From Enterovirga rhinocerotis (GTDB lineage Bacteria > Pseudomonadota > Alphaproteobacteria > Rhizobiales > Beijerinckiaceae), in contig NZ_SNZR01000011.1 in NCBI RefSeq assembly GCF_004363955.1, forward strand, positions 992,001 to 1,056,000: a stretch of 64,000 nucleotides of DNA, written 5' to 3'. Positions 13,586-22,645 of the stretch are shown here, one piece after another (the stretch's first letter is position 1; each line of letters begins with the position of its first letter). The position numbers and the translations under genes were made by a program. The notes beneath the pieces are model-generated. The model was not told where the DNA came from. It ran no database searches and saw nothing but the letters and a program-made list of their open reading frames with translations.

Positions 13586-13605
13586 GGTTAATTGATGACA
13601 GAAAA
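13559..13605. promoter_or_regulatory. 13-bp perfect inverted repeat over the RHH gene start (operator)
   Basis: TTTTCTGTCATCA at 13559-13571 and its exact complement TGATGACAGAAAA at 13593-13605 flank the start codon (13583-13585) of the ribbon-helix-helix gene with a 21-base spacer. Ribbon-helix-helix proteins commonly bind paired half-sites in their own promoters. The next gene on the opposite strand starts at 13677, so the site may control both directions. Confidence 0.55.
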
Positions 13606-13676
13606 TAGCGAGCCGGACAAGGAGGTGGTGCTCCTGCCCGGCTCTCACCGAAACCCGAACCTCAGGAGTTCAGGGA

Positions 13677-14036
13677 ATGGCTACGGCTACCCTTAGCATA
13701 CTCGCGCCTTCAGCGCGCTCCCGCCGGCGCCCCTGGCACGCATACCGGCCCGAGCTCGAAGCCCTCATCCAGCGCCTCGTCGACATCCTCGACGCCATCG
13801 ACGGCGACGCGGACAGCGAGCCGAGTCTCGGTTTTCCGGAGCGCCAGCCGCGCGGCATTGCCCCCGGCTTCGCTCCTCCTCCGGTCGACTACGCCTCCAG
13901 TCAGATCGGTTGGGACTATGGGCGATCCGACGATCGTGAGGACGACGCCGGCGACAACGCCGAGCAGCCGGGCGTGATCCTGCACTACGGCGAGGCGATC
14001 CCCGAGACGCGTCGGGTCCGGAGGGCGCGCGCATGA
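13677..14036 (+). CDS. Hypothetical phage-region protein, 119 aa
   Basis: ATG 13677 with AGGAG upstream. Residues 20-50 form a helix (RPELEALIQRLVDILDAIDGDADSEPSLGF); this ALIxxLVxxLDAxDGDxDxEPSLG pattern recurs in unannotated proteins of Methylobacterium-type prophages. The rest is acidic (DDREDDAGDNAEQPG). Its last bases overlap the ATG of the next gene, starting a chain of four coupled genes that ends the element just before tRNA-Asn. Confidence 0.6.
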   Translation: MATATLSILAPSARSRRRPWHAYRPELEALIQRLVDILDAIDGDADSEPSLGFPERQPRGIAPGFAPPPVDYASSQIGWDYGRSDDREDDAGDNAEQPGVILHYGEAIPETRRVRRARA

Positions 14037-14245
14037 AGCCGCCTTTCCTCTCCCCTGGCGTTGACGACCACGCCAGCCACATCGTCGGCATGAGCGAGAT
14101 CCTGATCGCGCTCGGTTGCCTGCCGAAAGACTACGAACTGGACTACGACAGCCTGAACGAGCTCGGGCGCGTGATCCGCGACTCGGCCGAGGAGATCCTG
14201 CGCATCGTCCAGAACGAGCGCGGCGCGAGGAGGGCGGCACCATGA
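14033..14245 (+). CDS. Hypothetical protein, 70 aa
   Basis: Second gene of the coupled chain; its ATG overlaps the stop of the gene before it and its stop overlaps the ATG of the next. The product is acidic and helical (EILIALGCLPKDYELDYDSLNELGRVIRDSAEEILRIVQNE). No family is recognised. Confidence 0.55.
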   Translation: MKPPFLSPGVDDHASHIVGMSEILIALGCLPKDYELDYDSLNELGRVIRDSAEEILRIVQNERGARRAAP

Positions 14246-14631
14246 CCGGCCCTCACGATCGCCGAGGCTTCCTCCGAGGCCTCGCCAGCCTGCCGCTCAT
14301 CGGCGGCGGCGTGACGCTCATCGGCCGGCCGGTGGCGGCGGCAGTGCCCGTCACGGACGCCCTGCAAGAACGCTACCTGACGTGGCTCGCTCACGAGCAC
14401 ATGGCTGCCGTGAAGGAGCACGCCTATCGCAAGAGCCTTGAGGCGGCGCTGCGTTGGGGGCCGGCGAAACGAGAGTGTTCGCCCGAAGCCTACGCGCGAG
14501 GCTCGGAGGAGTGCGCCGGATACGTGAACTGGATGCCGCCGGCGCCAGACATCGAGGCGATGACGAAGCTCACGCGCCCCTCGACTCGCGCCGCCGTCAT
14601 CCTCAGCGCGGCCGGCGTGCCGCTCCGATGA
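14242..14631 (+). CDS. Tat-signal-like hypothetical protein, 129 aa
   Basis: The N-terminus has a twin-arginine-type leader: DRRGFLRGLASLPLIGGGVTLIG, then VAAAVP as a possible cleavage region. The mature part is helical (LQERYLTWLAHEHMAAVKEHAYRKSLEAALRW). Similar RRxFLRG-headed proteins occur in prophage-like clusters of this order. Whether it is exported or simply membrane-anchored cannot be told. It overlaps both neighbours by four bases (ATGA). Confidence 0.55.
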   Translation: MTGPHDRRGFLRGLASLPLIGGGVTLIGRPVAAAVPVTDALQERYLTWLAHEHMAAVKEHAYRKSLEAALRWGPAKRECSPEAYARGSEECAGYVNWMPPAPDIEAMTKLTRPSTRAAVILSAAGVPLR

Positions 14632-14822
14632 GGCTTGTCCTCGCCCTCCTGGCCCTCGCTCGCGCCCGTCTCGACGGCTGGCGCGAGCGGAGGAGGCTGA
14701 ACCGAATCGCATGGCGCGTTCGGAAGGCTTCGGCCCTCCGGCGCCGGGCCGATCATCTCGATGAAGAGGCGGTGCGCCGCTTCAACGCCGAATATCCGAT
14801 TGTCGCGGGGCAACGGCGGTAG
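14628..14822 (+). CDS. Hypothetical basic protein, 64 aa
   Basis: Last gene of the coupled chain. The start is short and hydrophobic (MRLVLALLALARARL) and the rest strongly basic (RERRRLNRIAWRVRKASALRRRADHL), probably helical and perhaps membrane-associated through its first 12 residues. No family is recognised. It ends 131 bases before the 3' end of tRNA-Asn. Confidence 0.5.
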   Translation: MRLVLALLALARARLDGWRERRRLNRIAWRVRKASALRRRADHLDEEAVRRFNAEYPIVAGQRR

Positions 14823-14953
14823 GGTAGGGGAGGTTCGGCGCTCGGCGGGTCAACCGCCGGGCAATGCCTCGGCGGTGATAGGGCCGAAACAGGGGCACGA
14901 ATTGCACCTGCGGGCCAAAATCGCAGCGACTTCAATATGTTAGGAAAAAGTTC

Positions 14954-15028
14954 TGGCTCCGCGGGTAGGATTCGAACCTACGACCAGCCGGTTAACAGCC
15001 GGCTGCTCTACCACTGAGCTACCGCGGA
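14954..15028 (-). tRNA. tRNA-Asn (GTT)
   Basis: A 75-base cloverleaf on the minus strand. The acceptor stem TCCGCGG/CCGCGGA, D-arm GCTCAGTGGTAGAGC, anticodon GTT inside AGCCGGCTGTTAACCGGCTG, T-arm GGTTCGAATCC and an encoded CCA (complement of 14954-14956) are all visible. Its 3' end points at the phage-derived region, the usual orientation for an integration site. Confidence 0.95.
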
Positions 15029-15300
15029 TCACGAGGCGGGGGATACAGAAGCGAGGCGGGCGAGGCAAGAGCCATGTGACGGGAATGTCGTGTTTGACGC
15101 GGTCGGCTGGGGATAGCGGTCGCGGATCGCGGTGCGGGCGCCGCTCGCCGCCTCTGGCTCGTCGTCGTCGGCGCGAGGGTTACGTACGGATACGGTCCTG
15201 CATCCGCCGACCTGTCCCGGATCGTGGAGAAACACCAAGAGCGGCTTGCTCCCCCGCGTTTGGGCGCGTATGACCCGCCTCGCAGCGCTCCGGCGCGCGA

Positions 15301-15374
15301 GGCCTCGTGGCGGAGTGGTTACGCAGAGGACTGCAAATCCTTGCACCCCGGTTCGATTCCGGGCGAGGCCTCCA
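15301..15374 (+). tRNA. tRNA-Cys (GCA)
   Basis: A 74-base cloverleaf with acceptor GGCCTCG/CGAGGCC, anticodon GCA inside GAGGACTGCAAATCCTT, T-arm GGTTCGATTCC, discriminator T and an encoded CCA. Confidence 0.95.
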
Positions 15375-15478
15375 ATCACGATCGCTCTCTTCGCGAGCCC
15401 TGTCGGCCAAGTAGCGCTTCGCTAGGCATAGGGTGACGGCCGGGAGAGCCGAAGCCACCCCGGCCGCACCGAATCACA

Positions 15479-15709
15479 TTACATCGCCTGCTGCGGCGCC
15501 TTCTTCTTGGCTCCCGAGCGTTTCACCTTCTTCTTGGTCATCTTCCTCGCGGGCGCGGCACCCGGTTCCATGGTGCTCACGCCCGGATTGGCATCTCGGG
15601 CGGGGCCGCCGGAGCTCTGCCCGGTAGCCGATTGCTGGGCCATCGCGGGCATCGCCAGCAGACCCAGCGACAGGCCGAGCGCCGCGGCGAGGGGAGCGGT
15701 CTTCTTCAT
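15479..15709 (-). CDS. Small secreted basic protein, 76 aa
   Basis: ATG 15709 starts a clear signal peptide (KKTAPLAAALGLSLGLLAMPAMAQ, cleavage after residue 24). The mature 52 residues are low-complexity, ending in a lysine-rich tail (MTKKKVKRSGAKKK). It is probably periplasmic; function unknown. Frames reading through it to 16000 or beyond are shadows of the methyltransferase on the other strand. Confidence 0.65.
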   Translation of the reverse strand: MKKTAPLAAALGLSLGLLAMPAMAQQSATGQSSGGPARDANPGVSTMEPGAAPARKMTKKKVKRSGAKKKAPQQAM

Positions 15710-15971
15710 CGTGGTGTCCTCGTTCGACGGCCGATCGCAGTGCCGTCTCGGGGTGGATGTCCGTGCCTGCGAGCACGATCGATGCGAGCCCAACGGCACC
15801 ACCGCGAACCGGTTCCGCATCACCACCGAGCCTTGCAATCGCGCCTCCGATCTCCGACAAGCCGGGCGACCGGGGCTGTCCGAGCGGAGCGGCGTCGTCG
15901 CAGGCCGGATTCGGTCTCGTCGAACTCGCGACGGCGTCGCCCCCGGGAAAGCATTCACGCCGGAGCCCGCG

Positions 15972-16628
15972 ATGTCCTCTTTCGACACTGCTCGCCGCAC
16001 GATGGTCGATTGTCAGTTGCGCACGTTCGACGTGAGCGACCGGGCTGTCCTCGCGGCCATGGCTGAGGTCCCGCGCGAGCGGTTCGTGCCTCCCGGGCGG
16101 GAGGCGCTCGCCTACCTCGATCGGAACGTTCCGCTCTCCGGCCACGGGCCCGACGCGCGGGTCATGCTGGCTCCGATGCTGCTCGCGCGACTCATTCAGG
16201 CGCTGGCGGTCCAGGATGGCGACCGGGTGCTCGATGTCGGCGGGGGATTCGGCTACCCCTCCGCCGTCCTCTCCGCCATGGGCGGGAAAGTCACGCTGCT
16301 CGAGAGCGAAGGCGACCTGGCCGAGGGTGCGTTGAAGCACACTTCGGATTGGGGCGTCACGGTGCGCTCGGGGCCTCTGGAAGCCGGCTCGAAAGAGGAC
16401 GCTCCCTTCGACTGCATCCTGATCAACGGCGCGGTCGAGGAGCGCCCCGCCGCGCTGCTCGACCAGCTTGCCGAGGGGGGGCGCCTGGCGTGCTTCTCGA
16501 CCGAGGAAAATGCAGGCCGCGCCTTGCTTTACGTGAGGTCGGCGGGGGGCTTCGGCTTCAGGCCCCTGTTCGACGCCGTGGTGCCGCCGCTCGCAGCTTT
16601 CCGGAAGGCGCCGAGCTTCACGTTCTGA
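15972..16628 (+). CDS. Protein-L-isoaspartate O-methyltransferase family protein
   Basis: The 218-residue protein has the Pcm-family start (ARRTMVDCQLRTFDVSDRAVLAAMAEVPRERFVPP), the AYLDRNVPL stretch, and the SAM-binding motif VLDVGGGFGYPSAVLSAM. Pcm repairs isoaspartyl damage in proteins. The GGGFGY motif differs from the canonical GTGSGY, and the Ser of the substrate loop is weakly conserved, so true isoaspartate activity is not certain. It stands before the TolC gene, an arrangement common in Hyphomicrobiales. Confidence 0.8.
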   Translation: MSSFDTARRTMVDCQLRTFDVSDRAVLAAMAEVPRERFVPPGREALAYLDRNVPLSGHGPDARVMLAPMLLARLIQALAVQDGDRVLDVGGGFGYPSAVLSAMGGKVTLLESEGDLAEGALKHTSDWGVTVRSGPLEAGSKEDAPFDCILINGAVEERPAALLDQLAEGGRLACFSTEENAGRALLYVRSAGGFGFRPLFDAVVPPLAAFRKAPSFTF

Positions 16629-16829
16629 GCGCCGGCGGCGGGCCTGGTGAAGCCCGTTATGGGGGTGTCGCCTTTTTGCGGCACTGCTTCGTTAATCTCG
16701 GCTGAAACCGGACGGTGGCGCTTCCGCCTCGGGACCAGTTCGCTACCATGAACGGACAAGGGCTGAGGTGGGGCATGCCGGAGCGACCCGGCGTGCTCGC
16801 GTCTGAAAAGGCCCCAGGTTAGGCATCGC

Positions 16830-18221
16830 GTGTTGGCACTTCGACCAAAAATGGGGGCGCGGGCTTCCGTGGCTCTTGCCGGCTTGGCAGCAGCGGCCCT
16901 TGGGGCGGCGCCTGCCCAGGCGGAAACGATCGCCTCGGCTCTCGCGCGGGCCTATGTCGGCAATCCGTCGCTCGGCGCCCAGCGGGCGTCGGTGAGAGCG
17001 GTCGACGAGAACGTTCCGCGTGCGTTGTCGGGCTATCGCCCGACCATCACCGTCGGGGCGAATGCCGGAACGAGCTGGGCTCAGGGCCATCTCTCGGGCC
17101 AGAACTACCGGCAGACGATGTTTCCGCGCAGCGTCGGCGTTCAGATCAACCAGAATCTGTTCGACGGCTTCCGGACCACGAACTCGACCCGACAGGCCGA
17201 AACCCAGGTTCTCGGCGCCAGGGAAGGGCTGCGGGACGTGGAGTCGAGCACCCTGTTCGCCGGGGTCCAGTCCTACATGAACGTCCTGCGGGACACCGCG
17301 ATCCTCGACCTGCAGCGGAACAACGTCGACGTGCTCGAGGAGCAGCTGTCGCAGACCCGGACGCGCTTCCAGGTCGGCGAGGTCACGCGGACGGACGTCG
17401 CCCAGGCGGAATCCCGCCTCGCGGCCGCCCGCTCCTCGGTCAGCGCCGCGGAATCGAATCTGCAGACCTCGATCGCGACCTACCGGCAGATCATCGGCAT
17501 CGAGCCGCGCCATCTGGCCCAGGGGGCGCCGATCGATCGCCTCGTGCCGCGGTCGCTGACGAACGCGGTCCAGGTTGGGCTCGAAGAGCATCCGGCCATC
17601 ATCGCGGCTCTGCACGCGGCCGATGCCGCAGACATCCAGGTCAAGATCGTCGAGGGTGAACTGGCGCCGACCCTCGGGGTGTCCGGCAGCCTCGTTCAGG
17701 CCTACGACAATCAGACCCCGGGTGATCGCGCGCTCAACGCGACCATCGTCGCTCAGCTCAACGTGCCGATCTACACGGGCGGCGAGACCCATGCGCGTGT
17801 CCGCCAGGCCAAGGAGACGGCCGGCCAGCGCCGGATCGAGGCCGACGCGACGCGCGATCAGGTCAGGGCGGCGATCGTCTCCGCCTGGGGCGGCCTCGAG
17901 GCGGCGAAGGCCAGCATCCGCGCCTCGCAGGCGCAGGTCGACGCGGCGAATATCGCGTTGATCGGCGTGCGCGAGGAGGCTCGCGTCGGACAGCGCACGA
18001 CCCTCGACATCCTGAACCAGCAGCAGGAGCTGCTGAACGCCCGGGTGAACCTCGTCGTCGCCCAGCGGGATCGGGTCGTCGCATCCTATCTCGTGGCGCA
18101 GTCGATCGGGCGGCTCTCCGCGCGCAGCCTCAACCTGAACGTCCGACTCTACAACGCCAAGCTTCACTACGATCAGGTTCGCGACCTCCCCTGGGGATTG
18201 CGGACGCCGGACGGCCGCTGA
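16830..18221 (+). CDS. tolC: TolC-family outer-membrane channel
   Basis: A 463-residue TolC homologue. The signal peptide is ARASVALAGLAAAALGAAPAQA (cleavage near residue 31). The body shows the tandem TolC repeats: LARAYVGNPSLGAQRASVRAVDE, the NLFDGFRTTNSTRQAE motif, TRFQVGEVTRTDVAQAESRLAAARSSV and in the second half VGQRTTLDILNQQQELLNARVNLVVAQRD. It forms the trimeric exit duct for type I secretion and efflux pumps. The GTG at 16830 is the only start placing the signal peptide at the terminus. The pcm-tolC-popZ order supports the assignment. Confidence 0.92.
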   Translation: MLALRPKMGARASVALAGLAAAALGAAPAQAETIASALARAYVGNPSLGAQRASVRAVDENVPRALSGYRPTITVGANAGTSWAQGHLSGQNYRQTMFPRSVGVQINQNLFDGFRTTNSTRQAETQVLGAREGLRDVESSTLFAGVQSYMNVLRDTAILDLQRNNVDVLEEQLSQTRTRFQVGEVTRTDVAQAESRLAAARSSVSAAESNLQTSIATYRQIIGIEPRHLAQGAPIDRLVPRSLTNAVQVGLEEHPAIIAALHAADAADIQVKIVEGELAPTLGVSGSLVQAYDNQTPGDRALNATIVAQLNVPIYTGGETHARVRQAKETAGQRRIEADATRDQVRAAIVSAWGGLEAAKASIRASQAQVDAANIALIGVREEARVGQRTTLDILNQQQELLNARVNLVVAQRDRVVASYLVAQSIGRLSARSLNLNVRLYNAKLHYDQVRDLPWGLRTPDGR

Positions 18222-18361
18222 GCCCCCCGAGGGTGAAAGTGCTGTGAGCCGGGGAGCGGCTCGCTTGATCGGTCGAGTCCCGGTGCAATACTGCGGGGTA
18301 TGCCGAATCCCGTCGCGAATCGGAGACGGGCGGATTGTTCCGCTGAATTGGACCGAACGCC

Positions 18362-18976
18362 ATGAGCGCCGCGCCTGCGAAGACCGCCGATCCGTCGATG
18401 GAGGAGATTCTCGCCTCGATTCGGCGCATCATCGCGGATGACGACGAGGTGCGGCCGGCGATGAACGCGACCGAATCCAACGGTGCCGCTGTCCCTGAGC
18501 GGATTGGTGCGGCCGACGACGACGAGGTTCTCGACCTCGCCGAGACGCCGGACGCCAAGCCTGCCGCGAGGGCGAGCCTGGACATCGAGGTCCCCGACAT
18601 CCAGTTCGAGACCAGCCCGGCTGGGCCCGCCGACGCGGAGCCCGTCATCGTCCCTCCGCCGCCCGAGGCATCGCGAGAGAGCGAGCCGTCGCCTGCGCCT
18701 GCCGCGCAGCGACCGGCCTTGGCGTCCGCAGCACCGCAGGCTGCGCCGCCGCCCGCAGCGGAGGATCTCATGTCGGCCGAGGCGAAGAACAGCGTGGGGC
18801 AGGCCTTCAACCTCCTCTCGCACACGATCCTGAGCCAGAACGCGACCACGCTCGAAGACCTCGTGCGCGAGATGCTGCGGCCGATGCTGAAGACCTGGCT
18901 CGACGACAATCTGCCGCCTCTGGTCGAACGCCTCGTCGCGGCGGAGATCGAACGGGTCGCTCGCGGCCGCCGCTGA
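18362..18976 (+). CDS. popZ: PopZ-type polar organizing protein (DUF2497)
   Basis: The 204-residue protein has the two conserved ends of DUF2497/PopZ: the N-terminal helix SMEEILASIRRIIADDDE and the C-terminal AKNSVGQAFNLLSHTILSQNATTLEDLVREMLRPMLKTWLDDNLPPLVERLVAAEIERV. A Pro/Ala/Glu-rich linker separates them, as in PopZ, which oligomerises at cell poles and anchors chromosome origins. Many relatives place valS next to it; here an acyl-CoA synthetase gene follows. Confidence 0.88.
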   Translation: MSAAPAKTADPSMEEILASIRRIIADDDEVRPAMNATESNGAAVPERIGAADDDEVLDLAETPDAKPAARASLDIEVPDIQFETSPAGPADAEPVIVPPPPEASRESEPSPAPAAQRPALASAAPQAAPPPAAEDLMSAEAKNSVGQAFNLLSHTILSQNATTLEDLVREMLRPMLKTWLDDNLPPLVERLVAAEIERVARGRR

Positions 18977-19260
18977 AGCGGGCCTCCGACCCGGCGGCCG
19001 GCACTCGTCGCCCGCCACCATCACGACGATGATCTCCGAGCGGTGCCGGCGGCACGGGCCGATTGGCGCTGGCTGCACGCGGGCTGTCCGTCAGCCGTCT
19101 TCGCGGCGCTCGCGCATCCTGGGGTGAAGTCGGAAGCGGTTTCGGGTAGCCAGGACCCGACCGTCACGCCCGATGCCGAAGCTGCCGCGCCTCTCTGCGC
19201 GCTGGGCAAGGGGCACGAGCACGGGGAGGAGAGGGCGGCCTAAGCCGCTCCGAGGAGAAC

Positions 19261-20916
19261 ATGATGCGGGACGTCTTTGCATCCGCGGCCGAGGATCGGG
19301 GTGAGCCGAGCTACGCGGATCTCTGCGCCGGCTTCCGCTGGGAGGTGCCGGAGACCTTCAATTTCGGAACCGACGTCGTCGACCGCTGGGCGCGGGAGCG
19401 TGACGGTCCGGCCCTGATCTGGTCGAACGAGGCCGGGGAGGAGCGGCGTCTCTCCTATTCCGACGTCGCCGCTCTCACCGATCGTTTCGCCAACGTCCTG
19501 CGGAGCCACGGCATCGCCAAGGGCGACCGCGTGCTCGTCATGATGCCGCGCCGGCCCGAATGGATGATCGCCATGGTCGGCGCTATGAAGATCGGGGCGG
19601 TCCCGATTCCCTGCATCGAGATGCTGACGGCCCGCGATGTCGGCTACCGCGTCGAGCATGCGGAGGCGCGGGCCGTGGTGTGCCGCGCCGAGCATGTCGG
19701 CAAGTTCGACGCCGTTGCCGAAGCCGTGCCGGTTCGGGTCGCGCTCGGCGGCGCCTCGGGCTGGCTCGACTGGGAGGACGAGATGGCGGCAGCCTCTCCG
19801 ACCTGCGAGCCGGAGCGGGTCGCGGCCGACGATCCCGCCGTCATGTACTACACGTCCGGCTCGACCGGGCATCCGAAGGCCATCGTCCATGCCGCGCGCG
19901 CCGTCTTCGCCTGGCGCGGTTCGGCCATCTACTGGCTCGATCTGAAACCCGGCGACCGCATGTGGTGCACGGCGGATACGGGCTGGAGCAAGGCCGGGAC
20001 CTCGATCCTGTTCGGCCCCTGGTCGTGCGGCGCCTGCAGCGTCCTCTATGACGGCCCGTTCTCGGCGACCGAGCGCCTGAAGCTCCTCGAACGTCGGCAG
20101 GTCACCGTGTTCTGTGCCCCGGGCACGGAGCTGTCGCGCCTCGTGGACGAGCCGATCGCCAGCTACGACCTTTCGCACCTGCGCCGGACCGTCACCTCCG
20201 GCGAGGCGCTGAGCCCCGCCATCGCCGATCGCTGGCAGGCGGCGACGGGCGTGCGGATCGACGAAGCCTACGGCCTCACCGAATGCCTGATGGTGTCCCT
20301 GAACTATCCCGGCGAGGAGGTGCGGTACGGCTCCATGGGCCGGCCGTCGCCGGGCGTCGACCTGGACGTCGTCTCGCCGTCCGGAGAGCGTCTGGCGGTC
20401 GGACAGGAGGGCGATGTCGCGCTCCTGACCCCGCATCCGCAACTGATGCTCGCCTATTGGGGAGAGCCCGACCGGCTCGCGGCCTCCCTGCGCGAGGGTC
20501 CGGAGGGGCGCTGGTTCCTCACCGGCGATCGCGCGGAGCGCGATGGCGACGGCTACCTCTGGTATCGCGGTCGCTCGGACGACGTCATCAGCTCGGCCGG
20601 CTACCGGATCGGGCCGCTCGAGGTCGAGAACGCGCTGCTGGAGCACGAGGCGGTGCAGATCTGCGCCGTGGTCGGCTCGCCCGATATCGAGCGCGGGGAG
20701 ATCGTGAAGGCGTTCGTCGTGCTGCGCCAGGGCTTCGAGAGCTCGCCGGCTCTCACGAAAGCGCTGCAGGACCACGTGAAATCCGTCACCGCCCCCTACA
20801 AGTATCCCCGTGCGATCGAGTACACGAGCGCGCTGCCGACGACCGCCACGGGCAAGATCCGGCGCCGCGATCTGCGCGACAGGGAATATGAGGCCGCCGG
20901 GAAGGCTGCGGGATGA
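19261..20916 (+). CDS. AMP-forming acyl-CoA synthetase (medium-chain type)
   Basis: The 551-residue enzyme is of the ANL superfamily. Phosphate-binding loop YYTSGSTGHPKAIVH at about 197-211, TADTGWSKAG (the medium-chain acyl-CoA synthetase signature), EAYGLTE, GDRAERDGDGYLWYRGRSDDVISSAGYRIGPLEVE and the C-terminal catalytic lysine in TATGKIRRRDL are all intact. It should activate a carboxylic acid to its CoA thioester with ATP; the acid cannot be told from sequence. ATG at 19261 or 19264 are both possible. Confidence 0.88.
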   Translation: MMRDVFASAAEDRGEPSYADLCAGFRWEVPETFNFGTDVVDRWARERDGPALIWSNEAGEERRLSYSDVAALTDRFANVLRSHGIAKGDRVLVMMPRRPEWMIAMVGAMKIGAVPIPCIEMLTARDVGYRVEHAEARAVVCRAEHVGKFDAVAEAVPVRVALGGASGWLDWEDEMAAASPTCEPERVAADDPAVMYYTSGSTGHPKAIVHAARAVFAWRGSAIYWLDLKPGDRMWCTADTGWSKAGTSILFGPWSCGACSVLYDGPFSATERLKLLERRQVTVFCAPGTELSRLVDEPIASYDLSHLRRTVTSGEALSPAIADRWQAATGVRIDEAYGLTECLMVSLNYPGEEVRYGSMGRPSPGVDLDVVSPSGERLAVGQEGDVALLTPHPQLMLAYWGEPDRLAASLREGPEGRWFLTGDRAERDGDGYLWYRGRSDDVISSAGYRIGPLEVENALLEHEAVQICAVVGSPDIERGEIVKAFVVLRQGFESSPALTKALQDHVKSVTAPYKYPRAIEYTSALPTTATGKIRRRDLRDREYEAAGKAAG

Positions 20917-20950
20917 CGCCCGCAGCCGCGTGCCGCAGGGCCGCCGCCGG

Positions 20951-21859
20951 TCAGGCCGGCTCGTAGATGCCGTCGAGCTGAGGAGCGCCCTCGGTGCGGG
21001 CGAGGCCCCGCGTGACGAGATCTTCGAGATGGGCGAAGGTCGAGAGCCCGGCCGCGCGGATGAGAGCCGGTTTCAGGGCAGGGTAGATGGCCGGGACGAT
21101 CTCGGCGATCGTCCGGTCTCCGGCCGCGAGTCGGCCGAGGATCGACGCCTCCCGGGCCCGCCTGTGGCCGATCAGCGCCCGCAGGAAGCGCTGCGGCTCC
21201 GTCACCGGGCCGCCATGGCCGGGCCAGTAGATCCGGTCCGAGCGCCCGCGCAGTTTCTCCAGCGAGGCCATGAAGGCCGTCATGGAGCCGTCCGGCGGCC
21301 CGACGATTGTGGTCGACCAGGCCATGACGTGGTCGGCCGAGAACAGCGTCTCCTCCTCGGCCAGGGCGAAGGCGAGGTGGTTGGCCGTGTGGCCGGGCGT
21401 CTCGACGGCCGCGAGGCTCCAGCCGGGTCCGGTGATCGTGTCGCCCTCCCGCATCTCCTCGTCGGGCCGATGCTCGACGTCGCCCGATCCTTCCATCGTG
21501 TTCGCCTCGCCGTCGGAGAGCTGGCGAGCGGCCCGGTGCGGCGAGCAGCCGACGATCGGCGCTCCGGTCGCCTCCCGGAGCGCGCGCGCGCCGGGGGAAT
21601 GGTCGCGATGGGTGTGCGTGACGACGATGTGGGAGACCGTCTCGCCCGAGACGGCCGCGATCAGCGCATCGAGGTGAGCCTGGTCGGCGGGGCCGGGGTC
21701 GATCACCGCGACCGTCCCGCGCCCGACGACGTAGCTGCAGGTCCCGGTGAAGGTGAAGGGACTGGCATTGCCCGCCACGATGCGCCGGACGAGCGGGCTG
21801 ATCTGCACCGCATGGTCGGTCGGAGCGGAGAAGTCGAGGTCGAAGGCGAGGTCTGACAT
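20951..21859 (-). CDS. MBL-fold metallo-hydrolase
   Basis: The 302-residue protein carries the binuclear-metal motif HTHRDH at 82-87, then GHTANH at about 157, SADHV and PGHGG, the complete set of metal ligands. The C-terminal winged-helix-like region (RAREASILGRLAAGDRTIAEIVPAIYP...) is typical of the LACTB2-like group, which hydrolyses diverse esters and phosphodiesters. Substrate unknown. Confidence 0.85.
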   Translation of the reverse strand: MSDLAFDLDFSAPTDHAVQISPLVRRIVAGNASPFTFTGTCSYVVGRGTVAVIDPGPADQAHLDALIAAVSGETVSHIVVTHTHRDHSPGARALREATGAPIVGCSPHRAARQLSDGEANTMEGSGDVEHRPDEEMREGDTITGPGWSLAAVETPGHTANHLAFALAEEETLFSADHVMAWSTTIVGPPDGSMTAFMASLEKLRGRSDRIYWPGHGGPVTEPQRFLRALIGHRRAREASILGRLAAGDRTIAEIVPAIYPALKPALIRAAGLSTFAHLEDLVTRGLARTEGAPQLDGIYEPA

Positions 21860-21898
21860 GGGCTCACTCGGAGGGCGGCGCGCCGCCGAAGCGCCAGC

Positions 21899-22480
21899 CT
21901 ATCGGCGGCCGACGCGGCGCTGCAACTCGGCCGCGATCTGCTGACGAAGAGAGGGCGGAAGCTCGAGCGCGACGAGGCGCCAGCGCATTTGGCCGAGGCG
22001 CAATTGCAGCCGGAACCGCTCCTCGCGCGGCGCGCCGGCCGGGAGGCTGACATAGACGCTCCTGAAGCCGCGCCAATGCGATGCGCCGAGGAACTCGTCG
22101 ATATCGGCGAGGCCGACCGAACCGCCGCCGAGGACCGTTTTGGTCACATCGCCGGAAGCCGACGTTCGCAGGAGGCGGATGAGGCCTTCGGGCGAGGTCA
22201 CGCCATCGAGGATGGGGTCGGCGAGCGCCAGGGCCGCGCTCGCCGCGAGCTGGGCTTCCGCCGAGGCGATGCCGCCCATCGGCTGGGCCGCGGCGATGTC
22301 GGTCGCCACCTGTCGTGCAAGGGAGAAGCGCAGGGCGCGTGCGTTGACCCGCGCGGCGACCTCCGCCACGTTGCCGGCCTCGACCGCCCGTCCGAGGCGA
22401 TACAGTGCGTAATACGGCGACGAGACGTAGAAGCCCCAGACGGCGATCAGCGCGACAATCGTTGCCACGGTCCAGCGCAT
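21899..22480 (-). CDS. DUF2939 family protein
   Basis: A 193-residue protein with an N-terminal membrane anchor (TVATIVALIAVWGFYVSSPYYALYRLGRAVEAGNVAEVAARV), the hallmark of DUF2939; the rest is a soluble periplasmic domain (VSLPAGAPREERFRLQLRLGQMRWRLVALELP). The function of the family is unknown. It is 39 bases upstream of the MBL hydrolase on the same strand. Confidence 0.8.
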   Translation of the reverse strand: MRWTVATIVALIAVWGFYVSSPYYALYRLGRAVEAGNVAEVAARVNARALRFSLARQVATDIAAAQPMGGIASAEAQLAASAALALADPILDGVTSPEGLIRLLRTSASGDVTKTVLGGGSVGLADIDEFLGASHWRGFRSVYVSLPAGAPREERFRLQLRLGQMRWRLVALELPPSLRQQIAAELQRRVGRR

Positions 22481-22645
22481 GAGGACGTTCGCTGCTCTCC
22501 GCTCGGTGCGGCCGTGCCGTGAAGGGCTTCGCCAGGCGGCGAAGGGATCGGGATTCGTCGCGTCAAGCCTTAGCGCCGGCGCGGAACTCCCTCAACCCGT
22601 CCGCCCTCCTTCGTCCGCGCCCGCCTCGTCCGGCGTCTCCATCGC

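Noticed and set aside
1-15000. CRISPR array or CRISPR-like direct repeats
   Set aside because: The repeats at 1521-1696 are short, on both strands and unequally spaced, and lie within a gene; they fit iterons, not CRISPR repeats and spacers.
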